A DNA stretch of 64,000 nucleotides from Mucilaginibacter dorajii (GTDB taxonomy: Bacteria; Bacteroidota; Bacteroidia; Sphingobacteriales; Sphingobacteriaceae). This document shows, piece by piece, positions 41,509 through 50,775 of the stretch. The notes beneath the pieces were generated by a model. It was not told where the DNA came from, did no database searches, and was given only the letters and a program-made list of their open reading frames with translations. Location: contig NZ_JANTYS010000007.1 of assembly GCF_024808255.1 (NCBI RefSeq), positions 1-64,000 of the forward strand, given 5' to 3'. Within the stretch, counting starts at the first letter, position 1, and the number at the start of each line of letters is the position of its first letter. Made by a program: the position numbers and the translations under genes.

Positions 41509-42510
41509 TTATATCACCTGAAACCCATGCGCGTACGGGTCATCATCATCAATTTTGATAGTGTTGTAGCCGTAAACTTTGGCCCAACCTTCTACACTTG
41601 GAATAATGGCATCCAGTTCGCCTATCTTAACCTCTTCCTCTACCCTGCCTGTAAATTTGCTGCCTATGATGCTTTCGTGGATAAAAGGCTCGCCAACTTT
41701 AAGCTTGCCTTTGGCATGCCATTGCGCCATACGTGCCGATGTACCTGTACCGCAAGGTGATCTGTCAATCGCTTTATCGCCATAAAAAACAGCATTGCGG
41801 GCAGTCGAAGTCTCATCCAACACAGCACCTGCCCAAAGGATGTGGGTACAGGTATTGATGGTAGGATCCTGTGGATGTACAAACTGGTACTTTTCGTTGA
41901 TACGTTTACGTAAAACCTGGCTCCAGGCAATCAATTGCCCCGCGGTATAGTTTTCAATACCGCCAAAATTTGCCTGCGGATCAACAATAGCGTAATAGTT
42001 ACCACCGTATGATACATCAATGGTTAAAGTACCCAGATCAGGGCATTCCACTTCAAGATTGGTAGCTGCCAAATAGGAGGCTACGTTTTTCAACTTAACC
42101 GATATTACTTTTTTACCTTCCTGTTTGTACTCAATGAGCACCAAACCGGCTGGTGCTTCCATACGCACAATACCGGGTACTTTAGGCTGAATCAATCCTT
42201 CTTCAATAGCAATGGTGATGGTACCAATAGTACCGTGGCCACACATTGGCAAACAGCCGCTGGTTTCAATAAATAGCACGGCCACATCATTGGCCGGGTC
42301 ATGAGGCGGATACAGAATGCTGCCCGACATCATATCATGGCCACGGGGTTCAAACATCAGCCCGGTACGTATCCAATCGTACTCTTTTAAAAAGTGCTGG
42401 CGCTTCTGGCTCATGTTATCGCCCTTAAGGGTTGGACCACCGCCTGCAACAAGCCTTACAGGGTTACCGCAAGTATGGGCATCTACACAAAAAAAAGTTT
42501 TACTACTCAT
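41509..42510 (-). CDS. 4-hydroxyproline 2-epimerase
   Basis: 333 residues, full length for the proline racemase family. Both catalytic cysteines are present: Cys90 in CLPMCGHGTIG and Cys253 in DRSPCGTGTSAR. Two cysteines mean epimerase or racemase; the related dehydratases have Ser/Thr at one position. The product is cis-4-hydroxy-D-proline from trans-4-hydroxy-L-proline, the first step of the pathway. It lies 67 bases after the DapA-like gene on the same strand, so the two are probably co-transcribed. Confidence 0.92.
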   Translation of the reverse strand: MSSKTFFCVDAHTCGNPVRLVAGGGPTLKGDNMSQKRQHFLKEYDWIRTGLMFEPRGHDMMSGSILYPPHDPANDVAVLFIETSGCLPMCGHGTIGTITIAIEEGLIQPKVPGIVRMEAPAGLVLIEYKQEGKKVISVKLKNVASYLAATNLEVECPDLGTLTIDVSYGGNYYAIVDPQANFGGIENYTAGQLIAWSQVLRKRINEKYQFVHPQDPTINTCTHILWAGAVLDETSTARNAVFYGDKAIDRSPCGTGTSARMAQWHAKGKLKVGEPFIHESIIGSKFTGRVEEEVKIGELDAIIPSVEGWAKVYGYNTIKIDDDDPYAHGFQVI

Positions 42511-42577
42511 ATATAAGCTAAAAGCTTAAGGCGCAAGGCCAAAAGCTTTAATTATTTATTTACAGATGATGTGATTA

Positions 42578-43516
42578 TTACGCCTCAACTTCGGCTAATT
42601 TACCCCAACTGCCAACCGGCAATTCAGGACGAACGGCTATCGCATCGTTAATGATCTTTAATACTTTAGCACGTTCTTCGCCAATTAAAGGCAAACGGGG
42701 AGCACGTACATTTTCGGTACCAATGCCATTAGCTACCTCGGCCAGTTTAATGTATTGTACCAATTTGGCGTGAATATCCAATTCAAGCACAGGTAAAAAC
42801 CAACGGTAAATAGTTAACGCTTCGGCAATGCGGCCTGCTTTTACCAAACGGAAAATGGCAACGGTTTCTTTAGGGAACGCGTCAACCAAACCTGCCACCC
42901 AGCCATCGGCCCCCATCACCAGGCTTTCCATAGCCAGGGGATCAACACCGGTTAAAATAGCAAAGCGGTTACCAAAGCGGTTAATCATTTTAGTAACGTT
43001 TGATACATTACGGGTAGATTCTTTTACCGCCTGGATGTTATCATAAACAGATAGCTTTTCAAACATATCCAGCGTAACTTCAATTTTATAGTCAACAGGG
43101 TTGTTGTAAATCATTATTGGCAGCTTGGTGCTTTCGGCAACCGCGCCAATGAAGGCCAAAGTTTCACGCTCTTCGCTGTTGTAACGCATTGGCGGCAACA
43201 ACATTAAAGCATCGGCACCAGTATCAAACGCCCTTTGGGCACAAGCTACGGCAGCTTTGGTAGTTTGCTCGGCAATGTTAAGTATTACAGGTACTTTACC
43301 GCCTACAAAATCAATAGTGTGTTTTAATAATGCAAACTTTTCATCATCGCTCAGCACGCTGGCCTCGCCTAATGAGCCGCCTAAAATGAAACCATCAACA
43401 CCAGCTTCCAGCTGCGCGTTAAGGTTTACATCAAATGCATCAAAATCCAATTCGTCATTATCGGTGAACTTGGTGGTTACCGCAGGGAATACGCCTTTCC
43501 AGTCAAAAGTTATCAT
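42578..43516 (-). CDS. DapA-family lyase, probable 1-pyrroline-4-hydroxy-2-carboxylate deaminase
   Basis: 312 residues of the dihydrodipicolinate synthase/N-acetylneuraminate lyase family. The Schiff-base Lys165 is in IQAVKESTRN and Tyr137 in MIYNNPVDY. Context with a 4-hydroxyproline epimerase and D-hydroxyproline dehydrogenase points to 1-pyrroline-4-hydroxy-2-carboxylate deaminase, which yields 2-oxoglutarate semialdehyde. The final semialdehyde dehydrogenase is not in the window. First gene of the minus-strand set; its 5' region contains a 13-base inverted pair TTTTTTAACAAAA (43525) / TTTTGTTAAAAAA (43611). Confidence 0.88.
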   Translation of the reverse strand: MITFDWKGVFPAVTTKFTDNDELDFDAFDVNLNAQLEAGVDGFILGGSLGEASVLSDDEKFALLKHTIDFVGGKVPVILNIAEQTTKAAVACAQRAFDTGADALMLLPPMRYNSEERETLAFIGAVAESTKLPIMIYNNPVDYKIEVTLDMFEKLSVYDNIQAVKESTRNVSNVTKMINRFGNRFAILTGVDPLAMESLVMGADGWVAGLVDAFPKETVAIFRLVKAGRIAEALTIYRWFLPVLELDIHAKLVQYIKLAEVANGIGTENVRAPRLPLIGEERAKVLKIINDAIAVRPELPVGSWGKLAEVEA

Positions 43517-43890
43517 TGTATTTATTTTTTAACAAAATTAAGGTTGTAACAGCTTATTATTCATTTACAATTTAGCAATCATTAGCCGGATTTTAACTTG
43601 ATTGATCTTTTTTTGTTAAAAAAAATGGAATTGACAGACATTTTGGGTTAAGATATGGTTAACAGCATCGCCTGAATCAGAATTTTCAGAATTTAAGAAT
43701 TAGCAGAAAAGGGGAAATTATGGGCGTATAAATCTTGAACTTTTGAATTAGAACACGCTATAAATATGCAGAAGTTTATAGCGCTATGCCGAATTGAACG
43801 ACCTAAAAGCCAGACTTACGAAGTTTTAAAAACTTCGTAAGTCTTCTAATTTTTCAAAAGGTTTTAATTCTTGATTCTTGCCTCTTAATT
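43517..43890. other. Intergenic region with promoter-like inverted pair
   Basis: No gene. It holds the 13-base inverted pair at 43525-43537/43611-43623 upstream of the hydroxyproline operon, and the terminator hairpin at 43812. Confidence 0.5.
43812..43844. terminator. Perfect hairpin after the LacI gene
   Basis: A 33-base palindrome, arms AGACTTACGAAGTTTT, about 45 bases beyond the end of the LacI-family gene. The plus-strand side is followed by TCTAATTTTT. Confidence 0.75.
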
Positions 43891-44910
43891 CTATTTCTTC
43901 AAAGACGAGTTCCTAATCCTCAAATCGGTTTTCAACACGATAGATTGCGGTTTGGCAGATGATGAACGGTCGTTAAGTTTCTCTAATAATACGGTGATCA
44001 CATTATCAGCAATGGCTTCAACAGGCTGCGCAATAGCCGTTACCGGGGGCGAATGCAGTTTAAACACATCATAATCATCAAAAGAGATTACCGCGATATC
44101 GGTAGGGGCCTTTTTGCCCAGTTCGTTCATTACCTTCAATCCGCAAGTACCAATGTGGTTGGTGCCAAATAAGATGGCATCTATATTGGGATTTTCTTTA
44201 AAGAAATCGCGTAGCGGAACCATGATCTGTTCTTCATCCTGGTTAAATACGATCTCTTTTACGGTAGATTTTAGTCCATCGCTTTTTACAGCATCCTCAT
44301 ACCCCTTTACCCTATCCACCATTTGGGTTTGGTGCGATGCAAAGGTTACAAAGGCTATATTTTTAAACCCCTGCTCTATTAAATGTTTAGTAGCATTATA
44401 GGTACTGAAAAGATTATCTATCTCAATAAAGTCGGTTTTAACACCGGGCAAGTGCCTGTCAAACAAAACCACCGGCATGCCGTCTTTGATCAGCGATTCA
44501 ATATCTTCCTCTATTCCTTCAGGCGGAGCCATGATGTAGCCATCCACATGCCTGTCGCGAAACATACCTATCAGGTCCTGGGTTTTGCTGGTGTCGTTAT
44601 CGGTACTACAGTAAATGATCTTGTAACCATTTTTATAGGCGCGGTCTTCAATGAGGCGTGCAATACTGGCAAAAAAGGGGTTCGAGATATCCTCAACCAT
44701 TAAACCAATAGTGTTTGATTTACCGGTACGTAAACTTTTAGCCAGCGAATTTGGCTTATAGCCAACTTCGGCCACGTATTTCATTACACGTTCAACCAGT
44801 TCATTGCTTATCCTTTTTTCCTGGGCGCGCCCGTTAAGGATAAATGAGATAGTAGTTTTTGATACGTTTAGCTCGTTGGCGATGTCAACAATTGATAGTT
44901 TCTTCTTCAC
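43891..44910 (-). CDS. LacI family transcriptional regulator
   Basis: 339 residues. The N-terminal helix-turn-helix (LSIVDIANELNVSKTTISFI) and hinge (VAEVGYKPNSLAKSL) lead into a periplasmic-binding-protein-like domain with NTIGLMVEDISNPFF, VVLFDRHLPG and AVISFDDYD. Four sites sharing a CG-centred palindrome (TAAAnCGnTTTA type) lie before its own gene, the FucP-like transporter gene and the GH92 gene, making these the likely regulon. The inducer is probably a sugar such as mannose. Direction is not known: in Bacteroidota such proteins usually repress. Confidence 0.93.
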   Translation of the reverse strand: MKKKLSIVDIANELNVSKTTISFILNGRAQEKRISNELVERVMKYVAEVGYKPNSLAKSLRTGKSNTIGLMVEDISNPFFASIARLIEDRAYKNGYKIIYCSTDNDTSKTQDLIGMFRDRHVDGYIMAPPEGIEEDIESLIKDGMPVVLFDRHLPGVKTDFIEIDNLFSTYNATKHLIEQGFKNIAFVTFASHQTQMVDRVKGYEDAVKSDGLKSTVKEIVFNQDEEQIMVPLRDFFKENPNIDAILFGTNHIGTCGLKVMNELGKKAPTDIAVISFDDYDVFKLHSPPVTAIAQPVEAIADNVITVLLEKLNDRSSSAKPQSIVLKTDLRIRNSSLKK

Positions 44911-44972
44911 CCGTTTATATTAGTTATTTCAAATATAGGGCAATATAAACATATTGTAAATACAACACCATC

Positions 44973-45009
44973 AGTTAATCGATTTATTTTAATACTAAAT
45001 CGGTTAACT
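44973..45009. promoter_or_regulatory. Paired LacI-type operators before the LacI gene
   Basis: AGTTAATCGATTTA (44973-44986) and TAAATCGGTTAACT (44996-45009) are inverted copies (13 of 14 bases) nine bases apart, in the 136-base gap upstream of the LacI gene. The position suggests autoregulation. Confidence 0.65.
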
Positions 45010-45046
45010 GTAAATATGATGATGACGGCTTATTGGATAGCGGCAC

Positions 45047-46294
45047 CTAAACCGCTTTTTTATTTAGCCTTGGGTACATAAAGCCAAAGGCAAATATAAC
45101 AAGGTAACAAATAATAGGCAAATAATAGGCCGTGGCTACATTGTGGTTGGCGATTAAACCCATCAGGTATGGGAACAGACCACCACCGACAACTCCCATT
45201 ACAATCAACGATGACGCGAATTGCGTATCCGCCCCCATATCTTTTATTCCGAGGCTAAAAATAGTAGGGAACATAATGCTGAAGAAGAAATTAATAAACA
45301 GCAAGGCCACAAATGATGGCCAGCCAAATCCTTGTGCTACTATAACACACATGATAATATTGCAGAATGCAAAAGTGGCTAACAGTTTATAAGGCTTGAT
45401 AAAACGCATGAGATAAGTACCTGCAAAGCGACCAACGATCATCATCACCATGCTTAAAGAAAAGTAGTAGCCTGCATTTTCATCACTAAAATGCATAATA
45501 TCGTGGCCATAGTTTATAAAAAATGCCCAAGTTCCGCCTTGTGCTGCCACATTAAATAATTGGGTTATAGCAGCAAAAATAAAGTGGCTTGATCTTTTTC
45601 CTGTGGATACCTTTATTTGAGTAACGTTTACTAAAGAATCGTTAGCATACGAGTCGTCAGAAACAGCGTGTGGATCTGTTACCGGTGGTACTTTTAGAAA
45701 TGAAAAACATAAGGCAACCACCGCAATCACTGCACCAATGATGATATACAGATGTTTAACAGATACCAGGTCGTTTGAATGTTCCTGTCCGGCTTTTAAT
45801 ATAAAATAACTGCCTATCACCGGCCCAATTACTCCACCAACACCATTGAATGCCTGCGAAAAGTTAATGCGTTGATCGCTGGTGCGCTGATCTCCAAGGG
45901 ACGCTATAAATGGGTGTGCTACGGTTTCGAGCGTCGCCATGCCGCAAGCCAAAACAAATAACGCTATTCTGAAAAATGTGAATGATTCGGCATTGGCCGC
46001 GGGGATAAATAAAAATGCTCCTATGGAGTAAAGAATCAACCCCATTAAAACACCACTTTTATAACCAAACCTTTTCATAAACATACCAGCCGGGATACCC
46101 ATAACAAAATATGCCCCAAAAATGGAGAACTGAACTAAAGCCGAACGAGACTTGGTAATATGCAGTACATTTTGGAAATGCCGGTTTAAAACATCGCCAA
46201 GGGTCATTGATACTCCCCACATTAAAAACAGTGAGGTCACAAATATTAATACCACAAGGTACTTGCGTTCGGTAAAGTTGGGCTTGGTGCTCAT
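45047..46294 (-). CDS. FucP-like sugar:H+ symporter (MFS)
   Basis: 415 residues with about twelve membrane helices in two halves separated by a polar loop near 205-235 (HAVSDDSYANDSLVNVTQIKV). Membrane-1 and later segments match the L-fucose/glucose-galactose permease branch of the MFS (VTSLFLMWGVSMTLGDVLN, then GMPAGMFMKRFGYKSGVLMG-like GIPAGMFMKRFGYKSGVLMG). It sits between the LacI gene and a GH92 mannosidase gene, so mannose or a derivative is the likely substrate. A LacI-type site (TAAAACGATTTA, 46361-46372) lies 67 bases upstream. Confidence 0.9.
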   Translation of the reverse strand: MSTKPNFTERKYLVVLIFVTSLFLMWGVSMTLGDVLNRHFQNVLHITKSRSALVQFSIFGAYFVMGIPAGMFMKRFGYKSGVLMGLILYSIGAFLFIPAANAESFTFFRIALFVLACGMATLETVAHPFIASLGDQRTSDQRINFSQAFNGVGGVIGPVIGSYFILKAGQEHSNDLVSVKHLYIIIGAVIAVVALCFSFLKVPPVTDPHAVSDDSYANDSLVNVTQIKVSTGKRSSHFIFAAITQLFNVAAQGGTWAFFINYGHDIMHFSDENAGYYFSLSMVMMIVGRFAGTYLMRFIKPYKLLATFAFCNIIMCVIVAQGFGWPSFVALLFINFFFSIMFPTIFSLGIKDMGADTQFASSLIVMGVVGGGLFPYLMGLIANHNVATAYYLPIICYLVIFAFGFMYPRLNKKAV

Positions 46295-46360
46295 TATAAA
46301 GATTTATTGAGTTTCAATTGGTGAGGGCAAATTAATTGAAATCTTTGAATTATGCATATC

Positions 46361-46372
46361 TAAAACGATTTA
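46361..46372. promoter_or_regulatory. LacI-type operator before the transporter gene
   Basis: TAAAACGATTTA, a near-palindrome with central CG, of the same type as the sites at 44973-45009 and 48979-48988. Confidence 0.6.
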
Positions 46373-46473
46373 TTTTTTTTAATTAATCATTTTTTTACCA
46401 CCTCCGCGTTTACTTTTATGAATGAACGCGCTATTCGTGTATGATTTCGGGGCCAATCGCATCCCCCTAAAAC

Positions 46474-46512
46474 TAATTGTACCTGGCAATATAGATATCG
46501 CAGGTACAATTA
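46474..46512. terminator. Terminator of the GH92 gene
   Basis: TAATTGTACCTG (46474-46485) pairs perfectly with CAGGTACAATTA (46501-46512), 37 bases beyond the GH92 stop on the minus strand. Confidence 0.75.
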
Positions 46513-46548
46513 ACACTTTCAATAAGTCAATACAATTCGCTTTATTTG

Positions 46549-48906
46549 TTATTGTAAAATCCCCCAGCTCTTGTTTGGTTTACTGCCCATGGTAAGCAAA
46601 AGGCTACCACCCGCGGTTATATCTTTATAGTCGATATAACATTTGTTATAAACCTTACCGTTTAACCTGGCACTTTGAATATAAATGTTGGTTGCCGAAT
46701 TATTCTGCGCGGTAATAGTAAATGTTTTGCCTTTGGCATATTTAGGATCGAGCTTTAAAACTACTTTGTTGAACACCGGACTGGTAATTTCCTGCCTTGT
46801 ATCCCCGGGACAAACCGGGTGAATCCCACTGGCAGCCAACACATACCAGGCCGACATCTGCCCTACGTCTTCGTTACCCACCAAACCATCAACCGAGTTG
46901 TTGTACGCCCTGCGACAGATTTCACGGGTCCATTTTTGGGTAAGCCACGGCGCGCCCAGGCGGTTGTATAAGAAAGGTACATGATGTACAGGTTCGTTAG
47001 CATGATTATAATAATCGTTCCACATCATGTTATCGGGCGTTTTTCCAAAAAAGTTATTCAAATCGGCAATAACTTTTTCATTGCCGCCCATCATTTTGGC
47101 CATCCCTTGCACATCCTGTGGCACAAACCAGCCCTGCTGATAGGGGTTACTTTCAATGGTGCCATACCATTGTTTGGTACGGGCCGAATCGGGCCAGGCT
47201 TTCCAATTGCCTTTATCATCTTTAGGCCGATACCAGCCTTTTTCCGGATCGAATACATTTTTATAGGCCTGTCCACGGTTTATATATTTTTCGGCATCAG
47301 CTGTTTTGCCCAGCCATTTGGCCAATTGCCCGGTGCACCAATCGGTATAAGCGTATTCGAGTGTGTACGAAATGCTGAGGTCGCCGCCGGTGAACCCCTT
47401 ATCGCCATTACCGAATTTTTCAACAGAACCAACAGCCAACCTGTAAGCCTCAGGCACATTAAAATTGCGGATCCCTTTAGCGTAGGCATCGGCTATAACC
47501 GATACTGCAGGGTTCCCCAGCATACAACCGCTGTAAGCGTTTAACAGTTCCCAACGTTCCAGGTAATCTTTTTGCTTTTCCTGGGCCAGGGTTACCAATG
47601 AGTTGATCTCATCGTTCACCAATGATGGATTGATGATGGTTTGCAAAGGCATCTGGCTCCTAAAAACATCCCAACCGCTAAAAATAGTACGCTTGTTAAA
47701 ATTGGCCGCATGGTGTGCTTTGCCATCGCCACCAGGGTAATTGCCATCTACATCGCTCACAATGCGCGGATCTATCATCGTATGATATAACGCCGTATAG
47801 AAAACCGTTTTTTGCTCTTTGGTGCCACCTTCAACGTTAATTTTTGATAGAGCATTATTCCACAAAGCAATCGCTTTTTGGTGCACACCATCAAAATTCC
47901 AGTCTTTGATCTCGGCATTTAAATTGTTTTTTGCTCCCGTCATGCTGATAAAGGAGATTCCTGTTTTCAGGATCACCTCCTCATTGGCATGTGTTGCAAA
48001 CTGCGTATAAAATCCGAGGTGTTTACCTTCCGTTTCTTTAACGCCCTTTAAAACCGGGGCGGCAGCTACCTGGTTAAGATATTTGGCGCTGGTTACATCG
48101 TTAAGCTTACGGCCCCAACCATCGGGGATATCGGCACTCCAAACACCAAAATCGGTTAAGGGCTTGCTAAACTCGGCATAAAAATAAACGGTATAATCAG
48201 CATGGCCGTCGCCATCACCCCAGCCACCACCATCGGGTGTACATTTCATCCAGCCTTCAATAGTGTGATCATTTACCACCTTTACATATTGCAGGGTTGA
48301 TGTGCCCCCTACCCTGCGTGCCAGGTCAATTTGTATACGCGACTCTTTGTTTTGCGGAAAAGTAAATCTTAACATGCCGCTATGCGGGGCAGCAGTAGCT
48401 TCGGCCTTAATGTTATAATCGGTTAATAACGCGCTATAATATCCGGCAGATGCTTTTTCGCTCTTTTTATCATATTTAGATCTATAACCATGTAATGAGC
48501 CATCGGCTTTGCCTGCAATGGTTTTAAGTTTGCTGGTAGTAGGCATCACCAAAAAATTGCCCAGATCGCCATACCAGCCAATGCCGCTCATTTGGGTCAT
48601 GGCAAAACCTTCAATACTGGTATGCTCAAAGCTATAGCCCGATCCGTTATCGCCGCCGGTAATTGTATTGGGGCTTACCTGTACCATACCATAAGGAGTG
48701 GCCGCACCCGGAAAAGTTTTGCCCAGTCCATGATATACGCCTGCATCGTCGGTATTGGTAGTAGCACCAATAAAAGGGTTTACGTAAGCGGCCGGCGTTT
48801 GCGCTTTTACAATTAGGGTGCTGATAGCAAGTGCAGCAGTAAAAATTACCGCGCAGTATTTTTTGCCCGGCAAAGCTTTAAAAACAGCCTGTTTAGTGTT
48901 GGTCAT
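46549..48906 (-). CDS. GH92 family alpha-1,2-mannosidase, exported
   Basis: 785 residues, full length. A signal sequence (about 14-36, VIFTAALAISTLIVKAQ) leads into the GH92 N-terminal beta domain (VNPFIGATTNTDDAGVYHGLGKTF) and the (alpha/alpha)6 barrel. The family signature YVLAASGIHPVCPGDTRQEI near residue 700 follows GNEDVGQMSAW, the region of the catalytic acids. GH92 enzymes remove alpha-mannose from N-glycans or yeast mannan with inversion and Ca2+. It is under the same LacI-type operator as the transporter and regulator, giving a three-gene mannose-utilisation unit. No SusC/D genes are near. Confidence 0.95.
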   Translation of the reverse strand: MTNTKQAVFKALPGKKYCAVIFTAALAISTLIVKAQTPAAYVNPFIGATTNTDDAGVYHGLGKTFPGAATPYGMVQVSPNTITGGDNGSGYSFEHTSIEGFAMTQMSGIGWYGDLGNFLVMPTTSKLKTIAGKADGSLHGYRSKYDKKSEKASAGYYSALLTDYNIKAEATAAPHSGMLRFTFPQNKESRIQIDLARRVGGTSTLQYVKVVNDHTIEGWMKCTPDGGGWGDGDGHADYTVYFYAEFSKPLTDFGVWSADIPDGWGRKLNDVTSAKYLNQVAAAPVLKGVKETEGKHLGFYTQFATHANEEVILKTGISFISMTGAKNNLNAEIKDWNFDGVHQKAIALWNNALSKINVEGGTKEQKTVFYTALYHTMIDPRIVSDVDGNYPGGDGKAHHAANFNKRTIFSGWDVFRSQMPLQTIINPSLVNDEINSLVTLAQEKQKDYLERWELLNAYSGCMLGNPAVSVIADAYAKGIRNFNVPEAYRLAVGSVEKFGNGDKGFTGGDLSISYTLEYAYTDWCTGQLAKWLGKTADAEKYINRGQAYKNVFDPEKGWYRPKDDKGNWKAWPDSARTKQWYGTIESNPYQQGWFVPQDVQGMAKMMGGNEKVIADLNNFFGKTPDNMMWNDYYNHANEPVHHVPFLYNRLGAPWLTQKWTREICRRAYNNSVDGLVGNEDVGQMSAWYVLAASGIHPVCPGDTRQEITSPVFNKVVLKLDPKYAKGKTFTITAQNNSATNIYIQSARLNGKVYNKCYIDYKDITAGGSLLLTMGSKPNKSWGILQ

Positions 48907-48978
48907 TTTTTAATCGTGAATTTACGTTTAGCAGATGGTTTTATTTAGATTGACAATTATAGGCCAAATTATTTAATA

Positions 48979-48988
48979 AAATCGATTT
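48979..48988. promoter_or_regulatory. LacI-type operator before the GH92 gene
   Basis: AAATCGATTT, a perfect 10-base palindrome with TAAAATCGATTTAG around it, 73 bases before the GH92 start. Confidence 0.6.
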
Positions 48989-49042
48989 AGCAAAATGTGA
49001 TTGTAAAATAAATTCACCCTTAATAGTATAATTTCCCCGGGG

Positions 49043-50383
49043 CTACAACGAAGGAAACGAAATCCCTTTGATCTTCCTGAACAATTCAACCGCGTACAGA
49101 TCTGTCATCCCGGATACAAAATCTAATACCGACTGGATCTTTGAATAGTCATCCTCGTTTTTAGTAAGGAATTGTTTGGGGATCAGTTCTATCAGCTTTT
49201 TATGGTATTTTGAATTGTTTTGCAGATATGCCGGTATAAACTCCTCCAATATACCGCCCATTACTTTATAACCCGCGACTTCTATCTGTACTACCGATGA
49301 GTAATTATAGATCCTTTTTATAGAAAGCTTAGTAATGTTTTTCATGATCGACCTGAATGGTTCGTCAATCAAATCCATCAACGAATGATTAAAATCGCCA
49401 TCAAGGATGGTTTGCTTTTCGCGGTAAAACAGTTTGGAACATTCCTGTATCAGGGTGTTGATGGAACGCGCCCGCAGGTAGCCAACTTTGGCATCGTCGT
49501 CATCAATGTCATCCAAACGGGTACGCATTTTAGGATCGTTACATAAGGGCAGCAGCAGGTCTTCAATTTCCTGGTACGATAGAATATTTAAACGGTGCGC
49601 GTCTTCAAGGTCGATAATGTTATAGCAGATATCATCGGCTGCCTCCACCAGGTAAACCAGCGGATGGCGCTTATAGATCAGCGGGCTATCCTGTACTTTA
49701 GTTAATCCCAACTCATCGGCTATCTTTTGAAAGCCATCTTGTTCCGATTGAAAAAAGCCATATTTTTTGGTGTAGATATTTGCCTTATTGCCCCCCACTA
49801 TGGATGCGCAGGGATATTTGGCAATGGCGGCTATAGTTGCATAAGTAAGCGCGAAACTTCCGTTGCCCTTGCCAGAGTAAGCGTGCGTTAAGATGCGTAG
49901 CGCATTGGCGTTACCTTCAAAGTTAATTAAATCGGCCCATTGACTTTCAGTTACCCTGTCCCGGTATTGTTTACCATCGCCTTCGGCAAAATAGTGTGAA
50001 ATAGCAGATTCACCCGAATGGCCGAACGCAGGATTGCCCAGGTCATGCGCCAGGCATGCCGCCGAAACGATGGTATCAATATCGCTCATTAACGGCAGAC
50101 GGGCATCTATCCCAGGATCTTCTGCCTTAAGCCTGTTATAAAAAATACGACCTAATGATTTTCCTACGCTGGCTACTTCCAAACTATGCGTAAGTCGGTT
50201 ATGTACAAACACACTGCCCGGCAAAGGGAATACCTGGGTTTTATTCTGCAATCTTCTGAACGGCGACGAGAATATGATTCGGTCATAATCGCGTTGAAAC
50301 TCCGACCGGGCATCAACCTGGCTCGCTACGTATTTATCCTCGTAACCCCAACGTTTTGCCGATAATAACTTTTCCCAATTCAT
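49043..50383 (-). CDS. dgt: Deoxyguanosinetriphosphate triphosphohydrolase (dGTPase)
   Basis: 446 residues. HD-domain metal ligands: His in NRLTHSLEVASVGKS and His-Asp in SAACLAHDLGNPAFGHSGE, plus the later VEAADDICYNIIDLEDA. These are the marks of the Dgt family, which cuts dGTP (or other dNTPs) into deoxynucleoside and triphosphate. The N-terminal MNWEKLLSAKRWGYEDKY and SEFQRDYDRIIFSSPFRRLQNKTQVFPL are typical of the bacterial enzyme. Single gene, followed by a gap before the GH92 gene. It may support dNTP balance or antiphage defence. Confidence 0.93.
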   Translation of the reverse strand: MNWEKLLSAKRWGYEDKYVASQVDARSEFQRDYDRIIFSSPFRRLQNKTQVFPLPGSVFVHNRLTHSLEVASVGKSLGRIFYNRLKAEDPGIDARLPLMSDIDTIVSAACLAHDLGNPAFGHSGESAISHYFAEGDGKQYRDRVTESQWADLINFEGNANALRILTHAYSGKGNGSFALTYATIAAIAKYPCASIVGGNKANIYTKKYGFFQSEQDGFQKIADELGLTKVQDSPLIYKRHPLVYLVEAADDICYNIIDLEDAHRLNILSYQEIEDLLLPLCNDPKMRTRLDDIDDDDAKVGYLRARSINTLIQECSKLFYREKQTILDGDFNHSLMDLIDEPFRSIMKNITKLSIKRIYNYSSVVQIEVAGYKVMGGILEEFIPAYLQNNSKYHKKLIELIPKQFLTKNEDDYSKIQSVLDFVSGMTDLYAVELFRKIKGISFPSL

Positions 50384-50518
50384 AAAATATGCAATTACCA
50401 GGTAGCTTTTAAATTCACAGGCAATATTATCCTATAATTCTCAATAAATTATAACCGTATGGACATTTTATAATCAGAATTATTCATTGGGTAATAGGTG
50501 ATGAATCTTTTTATTGAG

Positions 50519-50767
50519 TCGCTTTTAGAAAGGTAGCCGCTACGCGGCACCTTGCGGGTGGTGGGGATTGGCTACCAATAGGTAGCCGCTATGCGGCAAA
50601 AAATAGCAATTGGCAATGATAAGCCCAACAAGATAAAATTGTCCATATCTCACAATCATGTCTGCCGCGCAGCGGCTACCTATTTGTAGAAAAAAAAGCA
50701 GAAGATTTTTATGCGCCGTAGGTGCTACCTATCCAATGTAGATGAAATCTGACAAATCTAAAAGCGA
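50519..50767. repeat. Inverted-repeat-bounded palindromic element
   Basis: TCGCTTTTAGA (50519-50529) and TCTAAAAGCGA (50757-50767) are perfect 11-base inverted ends. Inside are repeated hairpin-forming phrases such as GGTAGCCGCTACGCGGC, TAGCCGCTATGCGGC, CCGCGCAGCGGCTACC and GCGCCGTAGGTGCTACC. A related element is at 55922-56121. No gene lies in the 392-base gap. Confidence 0.7.
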
Positions 50768-50775
50768 TTTCCCTG

